A stretch of DNA of 64,000 nt from Sphingomonas parapaucimobilis NBRC 15100 (GTDB taxonomy: Bacteria > Pseudomonadota > Alphaproteobacteria > Sphingomonadales > Sphingomonadaceae). Shown piece by piece: positions 16,211-25,654 of the stretch. Every line of letters begins with the position of its first letter. Position 1 is the stretch's first letter. The DNA lies in NCBI RefSeq assembly GCF_000787715.1, contig NZ_BBPI01000034.1:1-64000 (forward strand), read 5' to 3'. The notes beneath the pieces were generated by a model, which did no database searches, was not told where the DNA came from, and saw nothing but the letters and a program-made list of their open reading frames with translations. Both the position numbers and the translations under genes were made by a program.

Positions 16211-17305
16211 TTACTTCGGCAACGTGCAGTCGGCGGGCTGCGTCACCGGGTTGCAGCGCTCCATCACCCCGCCGGGCAGCGTCACGGTGAACCCCTTGCT
16301 CCAGCTTCGCGCCGGCACGCCGGGATAGTAATCGGTCGACACCGCCTGCGCGCCGCTGTCGATCGCGGCTTGCTGGCGGCCATGGTCGTTGTCGCGCGCC
16401 TCCTTCGTGTCGGCGTCGCTGCGGGTGCGGACGATGAAGCCCTGTTTCACCCACTCGCGAATCTTCGCGCCGTCGGTGCGCGGATCGCCGACGATCTCGA
16501 CCGCGGCCTCGGGCTGGTCGGTGTCGTACCAGCCGAAGATCGGACGCCCCTTCAGCGAGGGGTGGCCGGCGCGATAGCGGTCGGACACGTCCGATGGCGT
16601 ATCGAGCACGAAGTAGATTTTCCCGCGCGCACGCTCCAGTGTCGGCCAGCCCTTGGTGGTCACGGCTTCGCGCAAGCTCGGCGCATCGCCGCGCACGTCA
16701 TCGGGGGTGATGATCCGGTTGGGTTTCAGCACATCGCGAATTTCCGCATCCAATGCGTCGAGCAAGGGCGCGGTCAGCGGCAGCGGATCGGTGACGCCGG
16801 GCTTGTTGATCGGCCGGTCGGCGGCGTTGATCGTCACCATGATCGGCAGGTGGCGCGGATGCGCGCGCGACCAGGCATCGATCTGGCCGATGCACTGTTT
16901 GAACGTCCCGCAGGAGCGATAGTCGACTTCTGGAATATGGAAGACCTTGAAGCCCGGCTTCATCATCGCGGCTTCGTCGAAGCCGGTCTGCTGGCCCGCC
17001 GCACGCGCGAGCCTTTCACCCATCGGATGCGCGAAGCGACCGCCCTCGGGGTCGGCGAAGATGTCGATCTCCAACTGGCGTACGCCCCGGTCCAGCTGCT
17101 GGGCCAGAGTCAGATGGTCGTAATCCAGCGCGGCGGCGAGCCTGGGATCACGTCGTTCCAGTTCGGCGAAGACGGCGGGCGCGATCCGCTTCTTGTAGCT
17201 ATTGTGCGAGCCGACGACCTGGATGTCGTTCATCCGCAAGGGTGCCTTCGGCGCCGGAGCGGCGGCGGTCGCGAGGACCGCCGCCAGGGTGAGGAATGCC
17301 TTCAT
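16211..17305 (-). CDS. PI-PLC-like (Ca2+-dependent phosphodiesterase) exported protein
   Basis: A 364-residue protein of the PI-PLC-C1-like family of TIM-barrel phosphodiesterases. Seen: a signal peptide (MKAFLTLAAVLATAAAPA), the catalytic region VVGSHNSYKKR with the general-base-type His near residue 34, QLEIDIFADPEGG (acidic metal-ligand motif, about 79-91), LPIMVTINAAD and GKIYFVLDTPSDV. The C-terminal part includes QAVSTDYYPG, as in other barrel ends of this superfamily. Its ATG overlaps the stop of the upstream TonB receptor (TGATG), so the two are translated together. Likely role: release of phosphate or an alcohol head group from a phosphodiester in or outside the periplasm; the substrate is inferred only. 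Confidence 0.8.
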   Translation of the reverse strand: MKAFLTLAAVLATAAAPAPKAPLRMNDIQVVGSHNSYKKRIAPAVFAELERRDPRLAAALDYDHLTLAQQLDRGVRQLEIDIFADPEGGRFAHPMGERLARAAGQQTGFDEAAMMKPGFKVFHIPEVDYRSCGTFKQCIGQIDAWSRAHPRHLPIMVTINAADRPINKPGVTDPLPLTAPLLDALDAEIRDVLKPNRIITPDDVRGDAPSLREAVTTKGWPTLERARGKIYFVLDTPSDVSDRYRAGHPSLKGRPIFGWYDTDQPEAAVEIVGDPRTDGAKIREWVKQGFIVRTRSDADTKEARDNDHGRQQAAIDSGAQAVSTDYYPGVPARSWSKGFTVTLPGGVMERCNPVTQPADCTLPK

Positions 17306-19974
17306 CAGAACTCCGCCCGCACGCCGAACAGGATCGTCCGGCCATAATAGTTGATCTCGCCGAAGCGCATCTTGCTGTCGTTATAGGTGTCCTGATGCGC
17401 ACCCGCGATGTTGATACCCTCCAGGCTGAGCGTCAGATTGTCGGCGGCGCGCACCGAGAGCTGGCCGTCGAGCGACCCGAACGCCGCGACATAGGTCGGT
17501 GCCTGCACCGTGCTGCCCGTGCTCGACAGATACTTGTCGCGCCAGACATAGGAGAGGCGCGCCGACAGCGGCCCCTTGTCGTAGAAGCCGACCAGGTTGA
17601 AGCTGTTCTTCGACAGGCCGATCAGCTGGTCCTTGATGGTGCGCGAGCCCGCCGTGTAATCGGCCTTCACTTCCGTATGGGTATAGGATCCCTGCACCCC
17701 GAAGCCGTCGAACGGCGCAGGGAGGAAGGTGAAGACCTGGCTGTACGCGGCCTCCGCGCCGTACACCTTGGCATTGCCGCCATTCACCGAGCTGGACAGG
17801 CGCACGATGCCGCGACCCGGAATGGCGATCTCGGTGTTCGACTGGGTGATGTAATCGTCCATCGCCTTGTAGAAGACCGCGCCCGACAACATCCCCGACG
17901 GGGCGAAATACCATTCCAGCGACCCGTCGAACTGCGTCGCCAGGAAGGGGACGAGCTGCGGGTTGCCGCCGCTGGCGGTCGGGGCGTCGGTCGACACGGT
18001 GATGCGCGGCGCGGTGTCGGTGACGTTGGGACGGGTCAGCACCCGGCTGGCGGCCAGGCGACCGACGAGCTTCGGGGTCAGGTCGGCGCGCAGGTTGAAG
18101 CTGGGCAGGACGTTGTTGAACGTCTTCGGGTAACTGACCGGCGTGGCGGTGTTGCCGCTGGTCAGCGTGCCGCTCGCCACCTGATCGGTGTGGACATAGC
18201 GGACGCCCAGATTGCCGCTGACCGGCACCGACCCTGCATCGAACTGGTAATCGGCGCGGGCATAGGCGGCTGCGATCTTTTCCGACACCACGAAGGACGA
18301 GCGCAGGTCGCCCGCGGTCAGCGGCGAGGCGGCGACGGCGGGGGTGAAGAGATTGCCGACATAGGCCTGGGTCACCGGCACCAGCCAGTTGCGGAACGCA
18401 TTGCCGCCGACGCCCGCCAGGAAGTCGTCATAGGGCATCGGCTGATAGGCGCCCGAACCCAGCGTGGTGAGCGGCGTGCCCGCAGGCGGGTTCACGATGA
18501 AGTCGCGGCGGAAATAGTCGCGCTTGCGCCAGTGATATTCGCCGCCCGCTGCCAGCTTCGACAGGAAACCGTCAAAGTCGTGCGCGATGTCGAGGCGCGA
18601 ATAGAAATCCCAGTCCTTGCTGTCCTTGGGCGCGATGTTGAACGGGTACAGCTTGTAATTGGCGGGGTTGGTCACGTCGACCGGCGTGGTGAGCGTCGGC
18701 ATCGTCTGATAGCCCGCCGATGCGTCATAGCTGAGCGGCCCGGTGAAGAAGGCGCGGCTGCGCACCGTGCCGGTGCGGTAATCGGGGTGATAGCTGTGCG
18801 CCGCCGACCAGTTGACATTGGCGGTCACGTGCCAGCGATCGGGGTTCCACGCCTGCTTCAGGCCCATGGTCAGCAGGTCGTGGCGGTTGAGGCTGTATTC
18901 GCGCGACGCCATGAAGCGGACATTGTTGACCGTCGCCTTGGTGATCGTGTCGCCGGTCACGGTATAGCCGGGCTGCAGCACCGTGCCGCCGTCATCGGGA
19001 TAGATGTCGAGGCCGAACTCGTCATAGGCGACGTCCAGCCGGGTCGCGACCACGTCCAAAGTGGTCTGAAGCTCGGGCGTCGGCTGCCACTGGGCCGAGA
19101 CGATGCCGGAGATGCGCTTGCGATCCTCGGTCTCGACGGTGGGGCGGGTGCGGGTCGGCGAATAGAGGCCGGTGGGCGCGCCGCCCGCCTGCGGCGAGGT
19201 ATAGCGGTTGAGCAGCCAGCCGAAATTCATGAAGCGGTCGTTGCGGACCGTCTTGCCCCAATATTGCGCGCCCGCGAGGATGCCGAAGGTGCCGTCGCTA
19301 TTCTTCGCGCTGGTCAGCACGGTGACGTTCGGGCGGACGTCCTTGGTCTGGGTCGTATAGGTGCCGCGGATGTTGACGGTCGTCTTGTTGCCGACCTCCA
19401 GCGGGCGGAAGGTCTTGACGTCGATATTGCCGCCCAGCGCGCCCTCGCTCATGTCGGCGGTCGGCGTCTTCACCACGTCGATGCTCGAGGTGAATTCGGC
19501 GGGCAGCATCTCGAAACGGAACTGACGCCCGGCAGCACCACCATTCTCGATCAGGTCGTTCAGCGCGATGGTGCGGCCGTTCATCAGCGTGTTCTGGAAC
19601 TGCGGCCCCAGGCCACGGACGCTGACATACAGGCCCTCGCCGCGCGGGCGGGTGATCGCCACGCCGGGGACGAGCTGCAGCGCTTCCGCGACATTCTGGG
19701 TCGGGAACTTGCCGATATCGGTCGAGCTGATCGAGTCGACGCCGTACGCCGCGCGGCGCTTGGTCTCGATGCCCGCCGCCAGGCTGCGCGCATAGGTGCC
19801 GTTGACGACGATATCCTCGCCCTCGGTGCCCGCATCGGTCGCCTGCGCGGCCTGCGGGGCGGCGGCGGTGGCGCCTGCGCTGGCGCCCGCGCTGTCTTGG
19901 GCGTGGGCGGCCAGCGGGCCGGTCACGAGAATAAGCGAGACCGATGCCTTCAGCAGGCTACGAAACGTCAGCAT
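17305..19974 (-). CDS. TonB-dependent receptor coupled to the PI-PLC-like gene
   Basis: An 889-residue outer-membrane receptor of the TonB-Xanth-Caul type. Seen: signal peptide (to about residue 25, LAAHAQ), TonB-box-like GEDIVVNG, plug with SSTDIGKFPTQNVAEALQ and ITRPRGEGLYVSVRGLGPQ, NGRTIALNDLIENGGAA, SIDVVKTPTADMSEGALGG, then a beta barrel ending in LFGVRAEF with the terminal Phe of outer-membrane proteins. I start at the ATG at 19974, 8 bases behind GGGGGATC; an ATG-like start at 19989 is possible. The last base is shared with the start of the PI-PLC-like gene, implying that the receptor imports a product or substrate of that enzyme. Confidence 0.9.
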   Translation of the reverse strand: MLTFRSLLKASVSLILVTGPLAAHAQDSAGASAGATAAAPQAAQATDAGTEGEDIVVNGTYARSLAAGIETKRRAAYGVDSISSTDIGKFPTQNVAEALQLVPGVAITRPRGEGLYVSVRGLGPQFQNTLMNGRTIALNDLIENGGAAGRQFRFEMLPAEFTSSIDVVKTPTADMSEGALGGNIDVKTFRPLEVGNKTTVNIRGTYTTQTKDVRPNVTVLTSAKNSDGTFGILAGAQYWGKTVRNDRFMNFGWLLNRYTSPQAGGAPTGLYSPTRTRPTVETEDRKRISGIVSAQWQPTPELQTTLDVVATRLDVAYDEFGLDIYPDDGGTVLQPGYTVTGDTITKATVNNVRFMASREYSLNRHDLLTMGLKQAWNPDRWHVTANVNWSAAHSYHPDYRTGTVRSRAFFTGPLSYDASAGYQTMPTLTTPVDVTNPANYKLYPFNIAPKDSKDWDFYSRLDIAHDFDGFLSKLAAGGEYHWRKRDYFRRDFIVNPPAGTPLTTLGSGAYQPMPYDDFLAGVGGNAFRNWLVPVTQAYVGNLFTPAVAASPLTAGDLRSSFVVSEKIAAAYARADYQFDAGSVPVSGNLGVRYVHTDQVASGTLTSGNTATPVSYPKTFNNVLPSFNLRADLTPKLVGRLAASRVLTRPNVTDTAPRITVSTDAPTASGGNPQLVPFLATQFDGSLEWYFAPSGMLSGAVFYKAMDDYITQSNTEIAIPGRGIVRLSSSVNGGNAKVYGAEAAYSQVFTFLPAPFDGFGVQGSYTHTEVKADYTAGSRTIKDQLIGLSKNSFNLVGFYDKGPLSARLSYVWRDKYLSSTGSTVQAPTYVAAFGSLDGQLSVRAADNLTLSLEGINIAGAHQDTYNDSKMRFGEINYYGRTILFGVRAEF

Positions 19975-20133
19975 GTCTTGATCCCCCATCGGCTGTCTTG
20001 CCGGTTCGGCGGGGGCGTTAGGATCGGTCGGTGTCAGCTTGGCGTAAAATTGATGACGTCCATGTGAAACGGGCCGGGCTGGTCAGAAAGCCATCACGAT
20101 GATGCGGGAATGGTGGGTTTTCAATAGCGTGTT

Positions 20134-20235
20134 TTCCTCCCCTGCAACGGGAGGGGGCCATGCGTAGCATGGTGGAGGGGTGTCGCCTTCTCGATGGCGG
20201 GATACCCCTCCGTCCCCTTGCAGGGGAGGAATTTT
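20134..20235. repeat. Palindromic intergenic repeat, ATTCCTCCCC subtype
   Basis: A 102-bp inverted repeat: left end TTCCTCCCCTGCAACGGGAGG, right end CCCCTTGCAGGGGAGGAATT, with CCATGCGTAGCATGG and GGAGGGGTGTCG/GATACCCCTCC arms. It ends about 5 bp from the stop of the Crp-type gene. Confidence 0.85.
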
Positions 20236-20240
20236 CCAAA

Positions 20241-21008
20241 TCAGGCCGGGTTGGCCTGCGGCATGGTCTGGGTATCGGTCACTTGCGGGCTCAACCGGCC
20301 GATGGTGCGGGCGGTGCGTTCCGGATCGCGCAGCAGGACGCGGCCGGACTTCCACATCAGGTCGCCGTCGCGCCGCGCCTGCTGGATCATCCGGTTGACA
20401 TGAACCGGGGTCAGCCCCAGCGCATCGGCCAGCATCTCCTGGGTCAGCGGCATTTCGAAACTGCCGCCCACGGTCAGCCCGGCGAGCGACAGGCGCTCAT
20501 AGATTTCGAGCAGAAAGTCGCCGATCCGCTCCTGTGCGTTCAACCGGCCGAGCTGGACGACATGGCCCAGCAGATAGGCCTCGTCCAGCGCCTCGCCGAC
20601 CGCATAGGCCTGGGCCAGCCCCGATCCGGCGGCGGCGACGGGGGCGGGGCAGGCGACGCATTCGGTGATGGCCACCACCGTCGCAGAGGCGATGGGGCGC
20701 GCATGATGCGCCGAGCCGATGACGTCGCCGGGCAGGTAGAAGCTCATGAACTGACGCCGCCCGTCGGGCAGGATCCGCACCCGCGCGGCCCAGCCTTGCA
20801 GCAGCAGCAGCGGGGCGGCCACCGGACGCCCGATCGTCTGGAAGGCATGACGGATCGGATAGGTCAACGCGCGGTCGGCGGCGGTGTCGAGCAGCGCGAG
20901 GTCCGCATCGGCCAGCGGCGTCAGCGCGGTCAGCCGACGGATCGCGGCGGTGGCGATCCCCTCGGACGCGGTGGCGGAGGACGACAGGGCGGCGGAAAAA
21001 GAGGTCAT
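20241..21008 (-). CDS. Crp/Fnr-family transcriptional regulator
   Basis: A 255-residue regulator. Residues about 25-145 form a cyclic-nucleotide-binding-type beta barrel (APLLLLQGWAARVRILPDGRRQFMSFYLPGDVIG), and the C-terminal HTH_Crp domain contains MPLTQEMLADALGLTPVHVNRMIQQARRDG (about 190-220). No cysteine cluster of the Fnr kind is seen. The start ATG at 21008 is supported by AAAGGATG 6-11 bases upstream and by the 4-bp ATGA overlap with the stop of the receiver gene before it; longer starts would overlap far into that gene. It is the last gene of an HWE-kinase/receiver/Crp operon, so it is probably controlled by or acting beside that signalling pair. Confidence 0.85.
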   Translation of the reverse strand: MTSFSAALSSSATASEGIATAAIRRLTALTPLADADLALLDTAADRALTYPIRHAFQTIGRPVAAPLLLLQGWAARVRILPDGRRQFMSFYLPGDVIGSAHHARPIASATVVAITECVACPAPVAAAGSGLAQAYAVGEALDEAYLLGHVVQLGRLNAQERIGDFLLEIYERLSLAGLTVGGSFEMPLTQEMLADALGLTPVHVNRMIQQARRDGDLMWKSGRVLLRDPERTARTIGRLSPQVTDTQTMPQANPA

Positions 21009-21388
21009 GCGCATCCTTTGTCGGGGATCAGGGCGCCGATCGCGCGGATGATGCGATCCGGCTGGAACGGCTTGGCGACGATCGAGGCCGATCGATAGGG
21101 GGCGGGCAGCGCCCATTCGTCATAGCCGGTCAGGAAGGTCCAGGGCACGTCGCGCGCCGACAGGCGGTCGGCGATCTCGAAGGCGCGCTCCCCCGCCAGA
21201 TTGACGTCGAGCACCGCGGCGTCGAGCGGCTGGTTCTCGGCAATGTCGAGCCCCTGTTCCAGCGTGGCGACGGGACCGACCACGACCGCATCGGCGGCGC
21301 GCAGCGCACGTTCGAGGTCGCGGGCGATGAAATACTCGTCCTCGACCACGAGGATACGCTTGTCAGCCAGCGGCGATCGGCGGTTCAT
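21005..21388 (-). CDS. Single-domain response regulator
   Basis: A 127-residue receiver with no output domain. Seen: RILVVEDEYFIARDLERAL (acidic E16/D17/E18), LDAAVLDVNLAGERAFE with phospho-acceptor D61, TFLTGYDEW and SIVAKPFQ (K106). The sequence is of the type usually partnered with HWE or HisKA_2 kinases in alphaproteobacteria. It overlaps the kinase gene by 4 bp upstream and the Crp-type gene by 4 bp downstream. With no output domain it may act as a phosphate sink or transfer signal to another protein. Confidence 0.9.
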   Translation of the reverse strand: MNRRSPLADKRILVVEDEYFIARDLERALRAADAVVVGPVATLEQGLDIAENQPLDAAVLDVNLAGERAFEIADRLSARDVPWTFLTGYDEWALPAPYRSASIVAKPFQPDRIIRAIGALIPDKGCA

Positions 21389-22980
21389 CCCTCGGTGCTC
21401 CGGTTTGACGCGTCGACGTCATCTACGGCCCATGGTAGCGTTATCACACACAGGACGCCGCCACCGCGAAATTCCAGTCTGGTCCGTGCGCCCAGCCCGT
21501 ATGGCAAGGCTTCGCGGATCAACTCGGTCCCGAATCCCTGACGTACAGGCGGGACCGGCATTGCTGGTACACCCGTTTCATCCCATTTTACAATCAGTTC
21601 GCATTCGCTATTTGATTTAAGTTCGATCGCCCAGGCGATCGACAGCCGTCCGGCGGGATGGCGCAGCGCCCCGTATTTCAGGGCATTGGTGGTCAATTCA
21701 TGGATCGCCAGGCCCATGGTTTCGGCCGTATCGGCAGGCAGCGAGATGTCCGGCCCCTCGATCGACAGCCGGTCGTCCTCGATCGCGCCCACGCCCAACA
21801 GCTCGTCACGGATCAGGTTTTCCAGGTCGACCCGGCCCGACCGTGTCTGGGTCGCGACCACCTGGGTCCGCGCCAGCGAATCGAGCCGCCCCCGGAAATG
21901 ATCCGAAATCTCGTCGATCGGCCCGCCGCTTTCGACCGTGCGGGTGAAGATGGAACGGACGATGGTCAGGATGTTGCGGACCCGGTGCTGCAATTCGGCG
22001 ACCAGGGTTTCCTGCCGCTCGCGAAGACGGCGCAGCGTGTCGATATCGGTCGAGGTGCCGAACCATTCGACGATGGTGCCGTGATCGTCGCGCACCGGCG
22101 TCGCGCGCGTCTTGAACCAGCGATAGCGGCCGGTCTGGCCGTGGCGCAGCCGCCCCTCCATCGCCAGCTCGCCATGCTCGCCCGCGCCGTTCCAGAATCG
22201 ACGCGCCGCATCGCGATCGTCGGGATGCACGGCGGCCAGCCAGCCAAGGCCCAGGCTCTCCTCGACGCTGAGCCCCGTCATCGCGACCCATTGCGGGCTG
22301 ACCCAGGTCCATTGCCCGTCGCGCGTCGCGGTCCAGACCAGCTGGGGGATGCCCTCGATCAGGCTCAGCAGCCGCCGCTGGCTGGCGCGCGACGCCACCT
22401 CGGCGCGCTTGCGCAACAGGGCCTGGACGATGGCGGGGGCCAGTTCCTCGGCGATGGCGCGTTCGCGCTCGGTAAAGCCGGTCGGGTGGTTGCCGAGCGC
22501 GAACATCGCGAAGGTCTCGCCGTCGCGACGCAGCGGCACGCCCAGGAAGTTGCGCAACATGGGGTGACCCTCCGGCGTGCCCACCCGGTCGGGATGGTTG
22601 GCGGGGTCGTTGACGATCATGCTGCGGTCCTGAAGGATCACCTGGCCGAAAATGCCATGGATCTTCATACCGTTGGGCAGCTCGCGCTGGTTGAAATCCG
22701 GATCGTTGCCCGCATAGGCGGCCCAGCCGCGCTCGCTGATCGCGATATGGTCCAGCCGGTCGTGCGAGTCCCGCCGCTCGCCGAAAAAGCTGAATGCCGC
22801 GCCGGTCAGGTCCTCGGCCACCGCCAGGCACAGCTGGCCCAGCTCCTCTTCGGTCGAGGCGCGCAGCGCTTCCTGCAGGATGCGGTTGATGCCCGCCAGC
22901 ACGTGCGAATCATGCGGCAGCGGTCCCCGGGGGGGAGCGGACAAGGGCGTTTGCCCCTGGAGGGAAGCGAGTTCAGTCAT
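21385..22980 (-). CDS. GAF-PAS HWE-type histidine kinase
   Basis: A 531-residue soluble kinase. A GAF domain covers about residues 30-190 (LQEALRASTEEELGQLCLAVAE to FTERERAIAEELAPAIVQALL), a PAS domain about 200-315 (GIPQLVWTATRDGQWTWVSPQW; HPDDRDAARRFW; YRWFKTRATPVRD), and the HWE kinase core from 325 (LVAELQHRVRNIL, phospho-acceptor His at about 332; ELTTNALKYGAL; KWDETGVP, the W-x-E of the family; GFGTELI). There is no membrane segment, so it senses an internal cue or a small ligand. The ATG at 22980 starts MTELASLQG; an earlier in-frame start at 23040 is less plausible. It is the first gene of a three-gene operon. Confidence 0.9.
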   Translation of the reverse strand: MTELASLQGQTPLSAPPRGPLPHDSHVLAGINRILQEALRASTEEELGQLCLAVAEDLTGAAFSFFGERRDSHDRLDHIAISERGWAAYAGNDPDFNQRELPNGMKIHGIFGQVILQDRSMIVNDPANHPDRVGTPEGHPMLRNFLGVPLRRDGETFAMFALGNHPTGFTERERAIAEELAPAIVQALLRKRAEVASRASQRRLLSLIEGIPQLVWTATRDGQWTWVSPQWVAMTGLSVEESLGLGWLAAVHPDDRDAARRFWNGAGEHGELAMEGRLRHGQTGRYRWFKTRATPVRDDHGTIVEWFGTSTDIDTLRRLRERQETLVAELQHRVRNILTIVRSIFTRTVESGGPIDEISDHFRGRLDSLARTQVVATQTRSGRVDLENLIRDELLGVGAIEDDRLSIEGPDISLPADTAETMGLAIHELTTNALKYGALRHPAGRLSIAWAIELKSNSECELIVKWDETGVPAMPVPPVRQGFGTELIREALPYGLGARTRLEFRGGGVLCVITLPWAVDDVDASNRSTEG

Positions 22981-23140
22981 GCGCGAAATGGTCCGATCGG
23001 CGTCAACGATCCCGGCCGGTGCGGGCTCCCCGATACACACGATTTCGGATCAACTGGCAAATGTCCGGGATGGACCGAATGGACATGCGGAACTGTCAGC
23101 CTCTCGCCTGACCCATTGCGGGGGGTTATGAACATGCCCC

Positions 23141-25606
23141 ATGTCCCGATCCTTTCTCGCGCCCTTCGCGGTCCTCCGCATTCTCGTCCTGGCCTGTATC
23201 ATGGTCGGGCTGGTCGGAACGGGTGTGCCGGTATCGGCGCAGGGCAATCCGGCGACGGCCTCCGCCACGCGGATCGCCGAGGCCGAGGCGGAGGTGCGTG
23301 CCGTCGACCGCGCGCTCGACTCCAAGGTCGATGACGACGACCGGCGCGCACTGCGCGACCGGGCGCAGGGGGCCAAGGACTCGACCGGCCAGGCGGTGTC
23401 CGACCTGACCGAGCAACTGGCGCTGGTGAATGCGCGGATCACCGGGCTGGGCACGCCGACGCCGGGCGAGGTGGAAGCACCGGAACTGGTCGCCCAGCGC
23501 AAGGCGCTGTCGACGCTGCGCTCGACCATCGACGCCGCGATCAAGCGCGGGCGGCTGGCCGGGGTCGAGGCAGGACAGCTGGTCGACGAGATCGACCAGA
23601 GCAAGGCTGCGCAGTTCAACGAGAAACTGTCCTCCAAGACACCGTCCCCACTGAGCCCCGCCTTTTGGAGCATCGTCCTGGAACAGGCGCCGCGCGACTG
23701 GCGGCGGGTCGGGCTGTTTCTGAAGCAGGGCGGCGAGCAGATCGCGGCGCAATGGCGCGGCGGCATCCCGTGGCAGGCGCTGCTGGGCTTTGCGCTGGCG
23801 GTCATCCTGATCGGCCCGGTACGGTTGGGCGCGCACCGATTGGCGCAGCGCCGCCTGATCGCCGAGGCGCCGCCCAGCCGGGTGCGCCGATCGGCCTATA
23901 CCTTCTGGCGGGTGGCGGTGGGCACGCTCTGCCCGCTCGCCGCCGCCTTCGTCTTTGTCCAGGGGCTGCGCTGGGCGGGGTTGTTGCCGCAACGCTGGAC
24001 CAGTTTCCTCGACGGCTTCGTCTTCGCCGCGGGCGTGGCGGGATTCACCGCGGCGGTGACGGGCGCGGTCCTGATGCGCAGCCAGCCATCATGGCGGATC
24101 GCGCCGCTCGACGATGAAACGGCGCAGCGACTGCGGCCTTTGTCCTGGGGCCTGACCCTGCTGACCTTCATCACCACGATGGTGATGTCGTTCGAGGGGG
24201 CGATCGGCAGCAGCCGCAGCGCGGTGATCGCCAGCCAGGCGGTCGAGGCGCTGCTCCATCTGTTGCTGATCGTCACGACCCTGGTGGTGCTGGGCCAGTT
24301 GCGCGCCCGCCGCGTCGCGCAGGCCGATGCCGCGACCCATGCCCCCATTCATGCAGGCGTCAGTGCGGGATTGAGCGTCGCGGCCCTCATCGCCTGGATC
24401 GCGGTCGGGGTGGCCGGGCTGGCGCTGCTGGTCGGCTATATATGGTTCAGCTGGTTCGTCGCGCTGATGATCGGGTGGACGGTGCTGCTCGGCTCGGCGC
24501 TCTACCTGATGCTGGTCGCCGCCGACGATATCGCCACCTCGGTCTTCGTGCGCGACAGCAAGGTCGGCATTACCCTGACGCGCGCGCTGGGCGTGCGCGG
24601 CAGCATGATCGACCAGCTCGGACTGGTCCTGTCGGGCATGATCCGGCTGGTCCTGGTCCTGCTGACGCTGGGCGTGCTGCTCCAGCCATTCGGGGCAAGC
24701 GGCGATCCGGGGGCGGTGTTCGACCAGATCGCCAGCGTCGCCGACGGCGTCAGGATCGGCAATGTCTGGATCTCGCCCGGTGCGATCCTGCGCGGGCTGG
24801 CGGTGCTGTTCGTCGGGCTGGGGCTGGTGCGCCTGTTCATGCGCTGGCTGGAGCAGCGTTACCTGCCCGCCACCGATCTGGACGGGTCGGGTCGCAACTC
24901 GGTCAGCCTGGTCGCACGCTATATCGGCATCGCGCTGGCGGTCATCTGGGCGCTGGCGTCGCTGGGCATCGGGGTGGAACGGATCGCGCTCCTGCTGTCC
25001 GCCCTGTCGGTCGGCATCGGCTTCGGCCTCCAGGCGATCACCCAGAATTTCGTCTCCGGCCTGATCCTGCTGGCCGAGCGGCCGATCAAGATCGGCGACT
25101 TGATCCGCGTCGGCACCGACGAGGGCGACGTCAAGCGGATCAGCGTGCGGTCGACCGAGATCGAGCTGGCCGACCATTCGACGCTGATCGTCCCCAATTC
25201 CGAGCTGATCACCAAGCCGGTGCTCAACAAGACGCTGGCCGGGCCGCTGGGGCGTGTCCAGATCCAGTTTTCGGTCCCGATCGAGACGGATGCCGACATG
25301 GTGCGCGGCATCGTGCTGGACTGTTTCACCGCCGAGGAGGCGGTGCTGGCGGACCCCGCGCCCAAGGCGTTCATCGACTCGATCGTCGACGGGCGGATTC
25401 ATTTCAATTGCTTCGCCCATGTCGAAAGCCCGCGTGCGGCCTATGGCACGCGCAGCGCGGTGCTGTTCGCGCTGCTGGGGGCGCTCAGGGGCAAGGGAAT
25501 CGAGATCGGCACCCTGCCCCAGAAGATGGAGCTGGTGCGCCATGGCGGGCCGGCGACCCCGGCCGCACCCGCCCCGCAGGGCGAAGATGAAACCAGGATG
25601 AAATGA
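23141..25606 (+). CDS. Mechanosensitive channel of the DUF3772/MscS type
   Basis: An 821-residue inner-membrane channel. Seen: signal peptide (to about residue 34, VPVSAQG), a periplasmic coiled-coil-rich DUF3772 region (about 40-190, TRIAEAEAEVRAVDRALDSK), about eight to ten transmembrane helices, and the MscS core (about 610-780) with GIGFGLQAITQNFVSGLILL (the pore helix TM3) and ERPIKIGDLIRVGTDEGDVKRISVRSTEI. The C-terminus is a short soluble domain. It releases osmolytes on hypo-osmotic shock; a KefA/MscK-like large member. The ATG at 23141 begins a proper signal peptide. It is divergent from the HWE kinase operon. Confidence 0.9.
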   Translation: MSRSFLAPFAVLRILVLACIMVGLVGTGVPVSAQGNPATASATRIAEAEAEVRAVDRALDSKVDDDDRRALRDRAQGAKDSTGQAVSDLTEQLALVNARITGLGTPTPGEVEAPELVAQRKALSTLRSTIDAAIKRGRLAGVEAGQLVDEIDQSKAAQFNEKLSSKTPSPLSPAFWSIVLEQAPRDWRRVGLFLKQGGEQIAAQWRGGIPWQALLGFALAVILIGPVRLGAHRLAQRRLIAEAPPSRVRRSAYTFWRVAVGTLCPLAAAFVFVQGLRWAGLLPQRWTSFLDGFVFAAGVAGFTAAVTGAVLMRSQPSWRIAPLDDETAQRLRPLSWGLTLLTFITTMVMSFEGAIGSSRSAVIASQAVEALLHLLLIVTTLVVLGQLRARRVAQADAATHAPIHAGVSAGLSVAALIAWIAVGVAGLALLVGYIWFSWFVALMIGWTVLLGSALYLMLVAADDIATSVFVRDSKVGITLTRALGVRGSMIDQLGLVLSGMIRLVLVLLTLGVLLQPFGASGDPGAVFDQIASVADGVRIGNVWISPGAILRGLAVLFVGLGLVRLFMRWLEQRYLPATDLDGSGRNSVSLVARYIGIALAVIWALASLGIGVERIALLLSALSVGIGFGLQAITQNFVSGLILLAERPIKIGDLIRVGTDEGDVKRISVRSTEIELADHSTLIVPNSELITKPVLNKTLAGPLGRVQIQFSVPIETDADMVRGIVLDCFTAEEAVLADPAPKAFIDSIVDGRIHFNCFAHVESPRAAYGTRSAVLFALLGALRGKGIEIGTLPQKMELVRHGGPATPAAPAPQGEDETRMK

Positions 25607-25654
25607 ACAAGTCCCCGTTGGTCATGGAAAGGTAACACCAGCTTCTTCGACGCC

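Noticed and set aside
17296-20067. A 923-codon open frame on the plus strand, antisense to the TonB receptor and PI-PLC-like gene
   Set aside because: It is Arg/Gly/His-rich without any family signature and mirrors the receptor's codons; long antisense frames are expected at this GC content.
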